The notes under the pieces are model-generated. The model was not told where the DNA came from. It made no database searches and saw nothing but the letters and a program-made list of their open reading frames with translations. A DNA stretch of 50,661 bases, taken from positions 1 to 50,661 of the forward strand of contig NZ_FUWW01000014.1 in the NCBI RefSeq assembly GCF_900167205.1, in the 5' to 3' direction. Below are positions 17,931 to 27,481 of this stretch, one piece after another. This DNA is from Eubacterium coprostanoligenes (GTDB lineage Bacteria; Bacillota; Clostridia; Oscillospirales; Acutalibacteraceae). Position 1 is the first letter of the stretch; each line of letters starts with the position of its first letter. The position numbers and the translations under genes are program-made.

Positions 17931-20900
17931 ATGAAAAAAACGAGCAAAAAGTTACTCAGCTTCTTCTTGGCTGTAGTAATGATCGTTACTTCATGTTCTG
18001 TCGGTTTCACCGCATTTGCGGAAGACAATGACAATAAAGAAACCACAGCCGACAGCTACTGGAATGATGTAACGACTGCCGAAGGTGCATTTGATGCAAT
18101 CGGCGGCATTATTGACTACGCTTTGCCACAAATCCTCAATGCTGAAATTGATGATAACGGCAAGAAAGTCAAAATTTATGAAAAGCTTGGCGTTAAGCCG
18201 GACGCCACACTTCAAGATGTAATTGCGGCGGCAAGCCCACTGCTTTTAAATCTTTTAGGTGGTTCAAAATCAAGTACAGATTTGAAGACTTTTATCACAA
18301 GTCACTCATCTGTAACATCAATCGATGATACGAGTTGGAAAGACAGTTATGCAAAGTACTTTGGTTACTTAACTGATCCAAATCCACAAGCCGGCGATTT
18401 AACCTTCATTGAATTGTACACATTCTGCGAAAAGAACTTGGATAATTCAAATGACGATGTTAAGAAGTATGCCACAGAAACTCTTGCAGATTTGAACGAT
18501 ATGCTTAAAGTTGCTTGCAGAGCTATAACTGACGAATCAACAGCTCCAAGCAAAGCGGCATTGGAAGCATTCCAAAAGATTTTGAAAGCTAATGTTGTTA
18601 AAAGCAATAGTGTTTCAAACAATGTTGCGAAGAAGATTGTTGCCGGCAATAGCATCAAATCTATTAACGATTTGACAATATACACCAAAAGATCCAATTT
18701 CGTGCTCAACGGTCAACCATATGCAACAGTTGCTGCAACAGCTGCTGACGCTGATGTTGCAAAAGGTATCGAAGAAGCAAACAGAGCACTCAAGGCTTCA
18801 GGTTCAACTGTTACAGTCAGCACTCCTGCAGAAGCAATTGTTTACTACTATAGCTACATTGTAAATACAAACTTATACACTTATGATCCATATGATGGCA
18901 CAAGCAGAACAAAGTTGACTTATCAGCAAGCTATTGAATATGTTCGTCTTGCTGAAAAAGGCGGAAGCCCTATTAAAGTCGGCGGTGTAGAACTCACAAC
19001 AGCAAATTGCGAAGAAACTGTTAAGAATTATCTTGCAGAACAGAAAGCAACAGGCAATGCGCTTTATGCAGATTATGCTGAAGGTTTGGAATACCGTTAT
19101 CTTCCAAAAGCTGTTTTCTTGAGCATGAATGACTTGTACTGCCAAGATGCACTTGATGCTCTTTGGGACGGTAATCATAACGGTACCAAAGTAAATGCTT
19201 CATGGACAGCGGAATTTTCAACAAACAAACTTGATGCTTTTGCATCTTCATCATACGAAGCAATCAACAAGGCTCTTCTTATGGAAAGCGGTTTGACAGA
19301 AGAAGAAGCTCTTAAGAAGATTGATGAAGCAAAATTCACAGACGAAGCAATTGAAAATCTCTGGAATGATGCAAAGAACTATAACGCAAACGCAGAAGAT
19401 TCTCCAAAATTCAGAGCATATCTCACATCTGACAATTGCACTTATCTTAACGCTTATCAAAAAGCATTTTTCGGAGCTACATCATCTTTAAATGATAATG
19501 ATTTTTATATTATTCATAAAGCTCTTAAAAACGCTGAAACAGCACAAGACGCAAAGAACATTAAATATCTTTCTAAAGATGAGAAAGATGCAGATGATAA
19601 AAAGTTCACTTTGCAAAACGGTGCATTTTACGAGTTTGTTGCATACAGACACGCTCCTGCAACACTCACTCTTGACGGAGATGGCAACTATAACGGAGAT
19701 TACGAAGAAATTAACTTCTTTAATTTTTACAGTGAAATTTGTTCAGGTATCGTAACAAATATTGAAATCGGTTCGGGTCAAAAGAACGCCTTCAGTGCAG
19801 CATCTTGCCCTATATACGACAATATTGCAAATGAAGTAACAAAAAGAGTATTGGTTGCAACAAACGGCATTCCTAACTATAAATATTCTGATTATGCAAT
19901 GCCTGAAGCAGTAAAGAATTATTACGAATCAAGCAAGACTGAAGCCGGCGTTACAGAATTGAACGCTACTTTGAACGGTCTTCTTGGTCAATACCTCGGT
20001 GGTGGCGGCAGCATCGACATCAGCAAGGTTGTTAATGATCTTTTGGAAACCAACATTAAATTATTTGTTGGCGACGGTTCAGGTGCTCTTGACAATGTTT
20101 GGTTAAGACTTTACGAACAGCCTGTTGAAACCGTATTCAACCTCCTCCCTGTATTGATGTGCGTTATTGATGAGATTGTTCTTCCAATGGCTCTCAACAG
20201 CGATAATGCTTATCTCGGAGAAGGTGTAAAGAATGATAACTATTACAGTGGCGACAACGGTCTTATTTCAGGTGCTTTGGAAGGATTGAAGGTCAGCCTT
20301 TTGGCTCCTGTTGATGCTAACGACTCTAGTAAAGGAAAATTTATTGTAAGGGACGAAAATGGCAAGATCAATGTTGGTACAATCTTCAACACACTTGACC
20401 TCAACAAGATTCTCCCAAGCCTTTTTGCATTCCTTTCAGGTGATGCTGAAACTGCAAAGAAAATCAGCGGTACATACGGCGATTACCTCAAGAACTACAA
20501 TGTAACCGACAATGCAACCGGTTCTCAAGAAAAGGTTCAGCAAGATGTTATCGCATTTACAGGTATTTATGTTGCCGACAAGGCTATCTATAACCTTGAT
20601 TTGACATCAAACAAAGACCTTGACCCAACACTTGCAAAGGGCTTGACAGAGCTTATTCAAGAAGTTGCAGGCTTTGCATATGATGCAACAGAAGAATATC
20701 TTGCAGAATGCAAGGCTGACGCCGAACACAAAGATTACAGATATATAAAGGTTGAAGATTCAAACACAGAATGTGCTACATTGCAGACCGGTTTGAACAA
20801 CATTCCTGTTTCACTCCCTAAACTCCTTGACAAGATTGGTCAAAAGTTCATTAAAAAATACGGAGTTAAATCTGATTGGACCTTTATTTATAGCGGAAAG

Positions 20901-23900
20901 TTCGATTCAGCAGAAAGAGTTTATAAGGATGCAACTGTCAGTCAAACTGTAAACAGTCCGCTCAACAACTTTAAGCTCCTTGCACAGAACAAGCCGGACA
21001 AAGAAAATGCAACAGCAATTCTTGATGCATTTATGAATGCATTTACAGGAACTTGGATTAACGGCTTGCTTGACATCATCAATGACACATTGTCAACTGA
21101 CAACAAGCTCACAAGCAACATTCCATTGATTGCAGGCTTGCTCAATTCTCTTGGCGGTTTTGGTGAAACAAGCATCCTCACTGATGCGCTCAACGGTTTC
21201 TTCTCACTCACAAGAGATGACAAAGCTACATTTACACTCCAACAACAGGATGCAAGAAAAGGCTTTGTAGGTTTGTCGGTTGAATCCGGATACTTCCTTA
21301 TTTCAAATGTTGCATATACAGATAAAAATGGAAATAAGAAAGGTATTATCTACCTTATTAAAGACATCCAAGAAGCAAATAAGAAGAATCCTAAGTATGG
21401 ACCGGCAAGTTCAAACAACAATACAAACAATAATAACACAACAAATAATACTAAAAAGCCAACACTTGTTAACTCATCAAAGGCTAACAAGAAGTATGAC
21501 AAGAAAACAGTATTAACCGGCAAGAATATTAAAACAGCAAATCAATTGCTTGCAAAGCTCGACAAAATTCTTGCATCTCTCCTTGATAATACTTCACTCA
21601 ATGATTTCGCTTTGAATTCAAACGAAAACATTCTTGCAGGCGTACTTACAACTGCATCAAACTACATTGGTGAAAAGAATACAAACCAATTGCTTACATT
21701 AGTTGATGAATATCTCAAGGTATTTGATACAACAGCCAATAACGGCAAGGTTGACGCTGATAAGGTATATTCAGATTCTAACCTTTCAAACATTGTAACA
21801 AAGACATATACATTGCTTGAGAATATCATAGGTTATGTATTCTATGATATTAAAACAGGTGTTATCAGAGGCGGTGACAGATATCATGTTGTAGCTTCTG
21901 CTATCAATGGTATCTATTCACCTGACTCACTTGCAGTTCGTATGAGTTCATACACCGCTGTTAACTACCTCAGAGGTAAGAAGCATTGGTCAGATGTCAA
22001 GGAAGTTCGTTTCGGAATCGGAAGCGGAAACAAAGCTGCATTCTACGATGCACTTGGCGATTCACTTGCACCGGTTGGCGCAGTATTAGGTGCAGTACTT
22101 ACCTACAGCTATACAGATACATCTCATAAGGATAATCTTTATTCAGGTGTATTACAGCCTGTTCTCAGTGCTATTGCAAAGCACACAGGTGCAACAGGAG
22201 TTCTTACTGCAGAAGAATGGAACGCTCTCAATGGCAGTCAGCAGATTGTTCAGGGTATTCTTACTCCACTTTCAAACATCCTTACACAATTCTACAAGGC
22301 ACCTGCATCATTCCTTGTAAATCTTGTTGGTTCACTTGGTGAACTTCTCAATGATAATTCAATCAGAATGATTCTCGGCAACGCTTTGGGTGCAGTCGGA
22401 ACAGTATTTGACGGTGCTGCATATGTTATTGGCAACAGCGCAATGCTTAACGCTCCGTCACTCGTTAAATTCCTTGGCTCTCTTTTGAGTTCAAAGACAA
22501 ACGGCGCTATCACAGAGCACTTTAGCATCAAACTTGAAATTCCTGAAAAGAACATCATTGTTACACTTCTCAGAAACATCAAGATTAGCAGTGTCAATAT
22601 GACTCTCGGTCAGCTTGTTGCTCTCAAGAACATTGATTGGGAGGCACTTGCAAAGGCAAATTCAGCAGGCGAAAAGTTAGTTCTCATTTTGAGCTATCTC
22701 ATCGATGTAGTATTGAGCTCACCTGTAATCCTCGGATTGGTTAAGGATGCAGCTCCGGAAATCGTTAAACTTCTTGAATCTCTTGATCCGGGTCAAGTTC
22801 TTGCACTCATCAGTGCAATCCTTGACATTACACAGAGCCCTACAGAAGTATACTGGACATTCAAAGAATATGCCGGAAAACTTACAAACACATTTGTTTA
22901 CCCTAAGGGTATCACTGCAAGAGAAGCTAACGAGGCTGTTGACAACCTTGACAAGCTCGTACAAAATGTATTCCCTCTCCTTAAGGATTTGGGCGTACTC
23001 GATGTTGAAGACTTGCCTACTCTCGTAAACGGCTTGCTCTTCACAAACGAAAATCTCACAAAGCTTACAACTGCAGTTTACGGTGGCATCTATGATGCAG
23101 CAAAGAAGGCTAAAATCACAGACCTTCTCAAGTCACTCGGTCTTGACTTCTCACCAAAGGGTGTTGCTTCTATCCTTATGGACGAAAGCTACGGCAAGAC
23201 ATTCTCATCAGCTGCACACAGCTTGAAGAAAGCAAAGAGCTGGAAGAAAGTTAATACTCTCAACTGGGGATTCAAGAACGGTTCTTCAAAGGCTCAAATA
23301 GGATTTGTAAATGCTCTCGCAGCACTTCTTCGTCCTGTAAACGGCGTACTTTCAATCTTCCTTGCAGAGGGCAAGGGACTTGAAGTTGACCTTGATGACA
23401 GTTCAAAGGCTGAAATCATCAAGATGGTTAAGACAATCAATGTTAAGAAGTCTGAAATCGGCGGTATCAAGGATAAAGATCCATACGGTTGCAAACTTTA
23501 TCTTGAAATCAAGAACGGCGTTCTTATCATTACAGTCAACAGCAATGCAAGCAACAAGAACTCAACTCTTAAGCTCGACATCAACGGTGTTGCAGCAACA
23601 TTGGTTGAAATGGCTTCAGATGCTGAATTCGGATTCGGTACAAACGGATACGAAAACGCAATTATTCCTCTTCTCGAGGCATTCCTCTGCGAAGATGTTC
23701 CAACATATGAAGAATATCTTGCAGACTACGAAGAATCAAAGGATAACCTCCTCATTGATGTACTCAACCCAATCGTTGACTTGGTTAACAGAGTTCTCAA
23801 AGCTCCTGCTAACACATTGACAGCAATTCTTCCAAACCTTGCATATTTCATTGACAGCAACGGCTTGGCACAGGCAGTAAGCAATCTCCTTGCTCCTATC

Positions 23901-25796
23901 ACTTCAAAGAATGGTCTCATCGGCATTCTTGACAAGAACGGAATTGATATCAACAAGCTCATCAAACAAATCACAGGCAAGTCACTCAGCAAGATTGTTA
24001 CCGATGCACTTGGCATCAATGCAAAACTTCACCTTGATTTGACTGACCTTGCAAGCTGTAATGTTCAGGTAATCGTTATTCCTCTTGTTAAATCAATCCT
24101 TAAGAAGAACAAGATTAACATCAAGATTCCTGACATCTCATTTGCCGGCATTGCTTCTCACGGCAAGATCGTGACAGCAGAAAGTGCTGCAAAGAACAGC
24201 AAGGGCGAATATGAAAGAAAGATGGTTAAGGCTAATAAGGGCGAAATGTTCGTAGCTCTTCTTAGATATGTTGGCGATGTTCTTATTAAGAACGCAACAA
24301 CTCTTAACAACCTTCTCGGCGGAATTGACGCTATCAAGAACAACAAGACAATCAAAGACATCCTTGACTGTGTATTCTCATCACTCAAGGTTGCATCAAA
24401 GGATGACATCGTTAGAGCTGTGTTCTACTTCCTTACACAACACGGTGCACAGGATTCATTCTTCGATTACAGCAACTTCGTAACAAAGAAGTATGATTTC
24501 ACATTCGGTAACATGGATGAGGAATTCTGCAGAAAGCTCGCTCCAATGCTTGACGGCTTGGTTGGCGGTCTCCTTGCTGACAAGGGCGGTCTCCTCGGTC
24601 TTATCACCGATATGGTATACAAAGACGACATCATCAGTTCTCTTGCAGTAGGTCTTTACGGCGCAGTTGACGGTGTTGACCTTGGCGATATGGGCTCACT
24701 TACAGCTCTCCTCGCAAAGACAGACATCGACTTTACAACATCAAATGTTGCAAGCCTCCTCACAGATAAGAGATACGGCAAGACATTCAGCCAGCCTGCA
24801 AAGGTTATCGCAAAGGCAGGTAGCTGGAAGAATGTTAAGAAAGAAGACCTCAAGTGGGGCGTTAAGGATAGAGAATCATTCCTCAATGCTCTCGTAGCAG
24901 TTCTTCGTCCGGTTTACGGCGTAGTTGATGTTCTTTTGAACAACGGCAACCTCAACCTCTTCAATGTTGTTAGCGTTCCTGGTTCAAACGGATACACATC
25001 ATTCATCGTTCCTCTTCTTGAGGCATTCGGTGTATACAACATCAAGACACAGTACGATTACAGAATGGATATGGAAAAGGCATATGATGCACTTCTCCTC
25101 GACATTCTCAATCCTCTTATGGATAAGGTAGAGGATATCCTCAATGCACCTATCGAAATGCTTGCAGATATTCTTCCAAACCTTTCACTCTTCTTTGCAA
25201 ACAACGGTTTGCTTCAGTTGATTGACAATCTCTTGACACCTGTTTCTGCACTTCTCAATGCAGTTAAGCCAATTATTAATGTAAATGTAGTACTCGATGT
25301 ACTCGGCGTTGATGTAAACGCTCTCCTTGGCAAGATTGGTATCAAGGCAAATGTTAAGATTAATGTTTATGACCTTAAGGGTACACTTGAGCCTGTAATC
25401 GGTTCACAAAGCGTTGTATCACTTCTCAACGGCATTCTTGGCACAGTCAAGATCGGTGGCAAGCCACTCGGCTTGGTTCTTCCTGAAATTGATTGGTTCA
25501 AGCTTGCAAGCCACGGTAAAGTTGTTTCAACAACTTCACAGGTTGCAACATACGGCACAAGAATTGCTGTTCAATCAGACCAGGATGAAACTCTCATCGC
25601 TGTTCTCAGATACCTCATTAACACAATCAACTACAAGGATAACTACGACAAGATCGTTGCTCTCGTTGGCGGACTTCTCGGTGGCGCAGGCGACAGTATC
25701 TCAGGCGTAGTTGATCAGGTACTCGGTATGCTCAAGGGCGACGCTGACCCTGTTATCGAAAGCCTTGTAGAGTTGCTTCAGTCAATCGCAGGCTAA
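17931..25796 (+). CDS. Giant secreted repeat protein (2621 aa)
   Basis: 2621 aa from the ATG at 17931, which is 8 bp after AAGGAG. Signal peptide LLSFFLAVVMIVTSCSVGF, cleavage near AFA-EDN. An N-terminal half (to about nt 21380) is not recognised. A linker at nt 21400-21500 is very rich in Asn, Thr and Lys. The C-terminal half has two long clear repeats and a third, more diverged one. Marker motifs recur: YGKTFS...SWK.V at nt 23199 and 24774; AL..LRPV.GV at 23320 and 24890; (I/V)PLLEAF...LL.D(I/V)LNP at 23664 and 25008; (L/I)PNL..F at 23830 and 25172; ASHGK(I/V)V at 24151 and 25504. The earlier divergent unit has W..V..VRFGIGSGNKAAF at about 21985. No dockerin, LPXTG, SLH or LysM anchor is seen, so it may be released or bound by another protein. 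Function unknown. Confidence 0.8.
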   Translation: MKKTSKKLLSFFLAVVMIVTSCSVGFTAFAEDNDNKETTADSYWNDVTTAEGAFDAIGGIIDYALPQILNAEIDDNGKKVKIYEKLGVKPDATLQDVIAAASPLLLNLLGGSKSSTDLKTFITSHSSVTSIDDTSWKDSYAKYFGYLTDPNPQAGDLTFIELYTFCEKNLDNSNDDVKKYATETLADLNDMLKVACRAITDESTAPSKAALEAFQKILKANVVKSNSVSNNVAKKIVAGNSIKSINDLTIYTKRSNFVLNGQPYATVAATAADADVAKGIEEANRALKASGSTVTVSTPAEAIVYYYSYIVNTNLYTYDPYDGTSRTKLTYQQAIEYVRLAEKGGSPIKVGGVELTTANCEETVKNYLAEQKATGNALYADYAEGLEYRYLPKAVFLSMNDLYCQDALDALWDGNHNGTKVNASWTAEFSTNKLDAFASSSYEAINKALLMESGLTEEEALKKIDEAKFTDEAIENLWNDAKNYNANAEDSPKFRAYLTSDNCTYLNAYQKAFFGATSSLNDNDFYIIHKALKNAETAQDAKNIKYLSKDEKDADDKKFTLQNGAFYEFVAYRHAPATLTLDGDGNYNGDYEEINFFNFYSEICSGIVTNIEIGSGQKNAFSAASCPIYDNIANEVTKRVLVATNGIPNYKYSDYAMPEAVKNYYESSKTEAGVTELNATLNGLLGQYLGGGGSIDISKVVNDLLETNIKLFVGDGSGALDNVWLRLYEQPVETVFNLLPVLMCVIDEIVLPMALNSDNAYLGEGVKNDNYYSGDNGLISGALEGLKVSLLAPVDANDSSKGKFIVRDENGKINVGTIFNTLDLNKILPSLFAFLSGDAETAKKISGTYGDYLKNYNVTDNATGSQEKVQQDVIAFTGIYVADKAIYNLDLTSNKDLDPTLAKGLTELIQEVAGFAYDATEEYLAECKADAEHKDYRYIKVEDSNTECATLQTGLNNIPVSLPKLLDKIGQKFIKKYGVKSDWTFIYSGKFDSAERVYKDATVSQTVNSPLNNFKLLAQNKPDKENATAILDAFMNAFTGTWINGLLDIINDTLSTDNKLTSNIPLIAGLLNSLGGFGETSILTDALNGFFSLTRDDKATFTLQQQDARKGFVGLSVESGYFLISNVAYTDKNGNKKGIIYLIKDIQEANKKNPKYGPASSNNNTNNNNTTNNTKKPTLVNSSKANKKYDKKTVLTGKNIKTANQLLAKLDKILASLLDNTSLNDFALNSNENILAGVLTTASNYIGEKNTNQLLTLVDEYLKVFDTTANNGKVDADKVYSDSNLSNIVTKTYTLLENIIGYVFYDIKTGVIRGGDRYHVVASAINGIYSPDSLAVRMSSYTAVNYLRGKKHWSDVKEVRFGIGSGNKAAFYDALGDSLAPVGAVLGAVLTYSYTDTSHKDNLYSGVLQPVLSAIAKHTGATGVLTAEEWNALNGSQQIVQGILTPLSNILTQFYKAPASFLVNLVGSLGELLNDNSIRMILGNALGAVGTVFDGAAYVIGNSAMLNAPSLVKFLGSLLSSKTNGAITEHFSIKLEIPEKNIIVTLLRNIKISSVNMTLGQLVALKNIDWEALAKANSAGEKLVLILSYLIDVVLSSPVILGLVKDAAPEIVKLLESLDPGQVLALISAILDITQSPTEVYWTFKEYAGKLTNTFVYPKGITAREANEAVDNLDKLVQNVFPLLKDLGVLDVEDLPTLVNGLLFTNENLTKLTTAVYGGIYDAAKKAKITDLLKSLGLDFSPKGVASILMDESYGKTFSSAAHSLKKAKSWKKVNTLNWGFKNGSSKAQIGFVNALAALLRPVNGVLSIFLAEGKGLEVDLDDSSKAEIIKMVKTINVKKSEIGGIKDKDPYGCKLYLEIKNGVLIITVNSNASNKNSTLKLDINGVAATLVEMASDAEFGFGTNGYENAIIPLLEAFLCEDVPTYEEYLADYEESKDNLLIDVLNPIVDLVNRVLKAPANTLTAILPNLAYFIDSNGLAQAVSNLLAPITSKNGLIGILDKNGIDINKLIKQITGKSLSKIVTDALGINAKLHLDLTDLASCNVQVIVIPLVKSILKKNKINIKIPDISFAGIASHGKIVTAESAAKNSKGEYERKMVKANKGEMFVALLRYVGDVLIKNATTLNNLLGGIDAIKNNKTIKDILDCVFSSLKVASKDDIVRAVFYFLTQHGAQDSFFDYSNFVTKKYDFTFGNMDEEFCRKLAPMLDGLVGGLLADKGGLLGLITDMVYKDDIISSLAVGLYGAVDGVDLGDMGSLTALLAKTDIDFTTSNVASLLTDKRYGKTFSQPAKVIAKAGSWKNVKKEDLKWGVKDRESFLNALVAVLRPVYGVVDVLLNNGNLNLFNVVSVPGSNGYTSFIVPLLEAFGVYNIKTQYDYRMDMEKAYDALLLDILNPLMDKVEDILNAPIEMLADILPNLSLFFANNGLLQLIDNLLTPVSALLNAVKPIINVNVVLDVLGVDVNALLGKIGIKANVKINVYDLKGTLEPVIGSQSVVSLLNGILGTVKIGGKPLGLVLPEIDWFKLASHGKVVSTTSQVATYGTRIAVQSDQDETLIAVLRYLINTINYKDNYDKIVALVGGLLGGAGDSISGVVDQVLGMLKGDADPVIESLVELLQSIAG

Positions 25797-25837
25797 TAGT
25801 TAATAACTAACGGCTTACAACTGAATACTCAAAACAT

Positions 25838-25868
25838 AAAGGTCATCCTCAATCGAGGATGGCCTTTT
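25838..25868 (+). terminator. Intrinsic terminator of the 2621-aa gene
   Basis: AAAGGTCATCCTC, loop AATC, GAGGATGGCCTTTT; 12 pairs, one of them G-T, with a short T-run. 42 bp after the stop codon. Confidence 0.85.
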
Positions 25869-25910
25869 AGTCTGTGATAAAACTCCTGAACCACGCCAAT
25901 ATATGAATTA
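25869..25910 (+). repeat. Dispersed repeat R2, copy 2
   Basis: Contains TCTGTGATAAAACTCCTGAA then CCACGCCAATATATGAATTA. It matches 26097-26138 and the reverse of 171-211. Similarity to copy 3 extends left into the GCCTTTTA segment that forms the end of the terminator. Confidence 0.75.
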
Positions 25911-26002
25911 ACCATATAATCCTCTCCTTTTAATAAAAGTGAGGTAGCGATGCAAAGTATTGCCGGAGGGGTAAAAAAGCCGTAGGTATCGAATCCATGA
26001 CT

Positions 26003-26078
26003 TTTTTGGCGTTTTTCGTTTTTTGCTCAGTCGAGGTATCTATATACATCTTCCTTCGCAAGAAAACGAAATTCAGAA
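26003..26078 (+). repeat. Dispersed repeat R1, copy 2
   Basis: Begins TTTTTGGCGTTTTTCGTTTT and ends GCAAGAAAACGAAATTCAGA; the inverse of 1-75. It lies between R2 copies 2 and 3, giving an R2-R1-R2 block. The stretch 25911-26250 otherwise holds only this block and the promoter of the next operon. Confidence 0.75.
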
Positions 26079-26096
26079 GTTTTCTCATCAGCCTTT

Positions 26097-26138
26097 TAAT
26101 CTGTGATAAAACTCCCAAACCACGCCAAAGTATATTCA
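26097..26138 (+). repeat. Dispersed repeat R2, copy 3
   Basis: Contains TCTGTGATAAAACTCCCAAA then CCACGCCAAAGTATATTC. Same orientation as copy 2, 228 bp further on. Confidence 0.75.
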
Positions 26139-26185
26139 GCCGAATTATACCTCTCCATAAAATATAATTATTTGCACACAAACAC

Positions 26186-26214
26186 TTGTATATCGTGCCA
26201 AAATTATGTATAAT
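26186..26214 (+). promoter_or_regulatory. SigmaA-type promoter of the Nudix-to-GH27 operon
   Basis: TTGTAT (26186-26191), 17 bp, TATAAT (26209-26214). The leader is about 30 nt. Confidence 0.75.
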
Positions 26215-26250
26215 AAACCCATATATAACTTTATACTCGGTGGTGAAAAA

Positions 26251-26967
26251 ATGCTCGGAAAATATGTTAGAGTCAAGATAGAACATCCTATCGGCTCAAC
26301 GGACGAAGCGGGCTACACCTATCCATTAAATTTCGGCACTGTATACAATACAGAAAATCAGGATGCATTTGTTATGGGCATCCATCATCCCGTTCGCAAT
26401 TTTGACGGCAGAGTTATTGCCATATTAAGCGACAGAAAGAAAAATCATTACATTTGGGTTGTTGCGCCGAAAAGTACCCGCTTCATAATCAACGACATCA
26501 AGGAATACATTGATGTTGAAAAAGACTTCCCTACTTACAGACTTGACTGCCTTTATGAACGCAGTTGCGGAGCAGTCGTTTTTAGGGACATAAAAGGCGA
26601 AGTACGATACCTTTTAATCAAAAACAATCGCTCGGCTCATTGGGGCTTTCCAAAGGGTCATATCGAACCGGGAGAAACTCCCGAAGAAACCGCATACCGT
26701 GAGGTGCTTGAAGAAACAGGACTTCACATCAATTTGATTGACGGCTTCAGCTGTGTGTCAAAGTACAAAATCCGTGACAAGATTGACAAAATGGTTACCA
26801 TCTTTGTCGGCACAACACGAGACACATCAACCGTTATTCAAAAAGAAGAAATCGAAGATTATATTTGGCTGACCTACGACAAGGCAATGAACCTGCTTAA
26901 GTTTGAAAATGACAAAAACATTCTTTCGGGTGCATATAATTTTCTTAATGAACACAATATAATTTAA
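26251..26967 (+). CDS. Nudix hydrolase fused to an inorganic-pyrophosphatase-like N-terminal domain
   Basis: 238 aa from the ATG at 26251 with GGTGGTGAAAAA before it. Residues 1-100 (LGKYVRVKIEHPIGS, YPLNFGTVYN, QDAFVMGIHHPV, VIAIL, WVVAP) resemble the short clostridial inorganic-pyrophosphatase-like domain, including the acidic QDA segment. Residues 115-238 are a Nudix domain: WGFPKGHIEPGETPEETAYR then EVLEETGL gives the Nudix box GX5EX7REVLEETGL in full. The nearest family is diadenosine tetraphosphate hydrolase-like (MutT/Ap4A). Such enzymes remove toxic or signalling nucleotides; the fusion could couple NTP cleavage to pyrophosphate removal, which is inference. First gene of a four-gene rightward operon, 10 bp before the next. 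Confidence 0.8.
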   Translation: MLGKYVRVKIEHPIGSTDEAGYTYPLNFGTVYNTENQDAFVMGIHHPVRNFDGRVIAILSDRKKNHYIWVVAPKSTRFIINDIKEYIDVEKDFPTYRLDCLYERSCGAVVFRDIKGEVRYLLIKNNRSAHWGFPKGHIEPGETPEETAYREVLEETGLHINLIDGFSCVSKYKIRDKIDKMVTIFVGTTRDTSTVIQKEEIEDYIWLTYDKAMNLLKFENDKNILSGAYNFLNEHNII

Positions 26968-26977
26968 AGGTGATTTT

Positions 26978-27481
26978 ATGCACGAGTTTGTTACAACTTT
27001 TCAAGAATTCTTAACCTCACACGGTATCCCTGATTGGCTTGTTGTTTTCATCATATCCGTCTGCCCTGTTTTGGAATGCAGACTTGGTATGTTCACAGCA
27101 ATCAGCCTGCTTCAGATGAATATTTTTAAAGGCTTCATAATCAGCTTTTTAGGTAACATATTACCTATCCCGTTCATTCTCCTCCTCATAAACAAGATTT
27201 TTGAGTGGCTCAAGAAAGTTCCGGGAATAAACAAGCCGATTTATTGGCTCGAAAAAAAGACATTGAAAAAAAGAGATAAGATTGACAAATACGGCATTTG
27301 GGGATTGCTCATTTTTGTTGCCATTCCGTTGCCGGGAACAGGTGCTTGGACCGGTTCGCTCCTTGCCTCCCTCCTCCATCTCGACAGAAAAAAGAGCTTC
27401 GGCGTAATCTGCTTGGGCGTGTTCTGTGCCGGAGTGATAATGACTGTTTTGTCAAAAGTATTTAATATGGCAGTATTTTGA
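26978..27481 (+). CDS. COG2426 small membrane protein (putative small multidrug export family)
   Basis: 167 aa with about four hydrophobic helices: residues 20-35, 48-70, 103-120 and 138-160. Motifs typical of this family: CPVLECRLGMFTAI near residue 30, GNILPIPFILLLI near 59, and IPLPGTGAWTGSL near 116. The family is annotated as 'small multi-drug export' but direct transport evidence is thin. Start: ATG with AAAGGTGATTTT upstream. The stop TGA (27479-27481) overlaps the next ATG, so translation of the two genes is coupled. Confidence 0.8.
   Translation: MHEFVTTFQEFLTSHGIPDWLVVFIISVCPVLECRLGMFTAISLLQMNIFKGFIISFLGNILPIPFILLLINKIFEWLKKVPGINKPIYWLEKKTLKKRDKIDKYGIWGLLIFVAIPLPGTGAWTGSLLASLLHLDRKKSFGVICLGVFCAGVIMTVLSKVFNMAVF

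Noticed and set aside
25954-25989. Eleven-codon frame (MQSIAGGVKKP) after GTGAGGTAGCG
   Set aside because: It lies in the repeat block and shows no sign of conservation; chance is likely.
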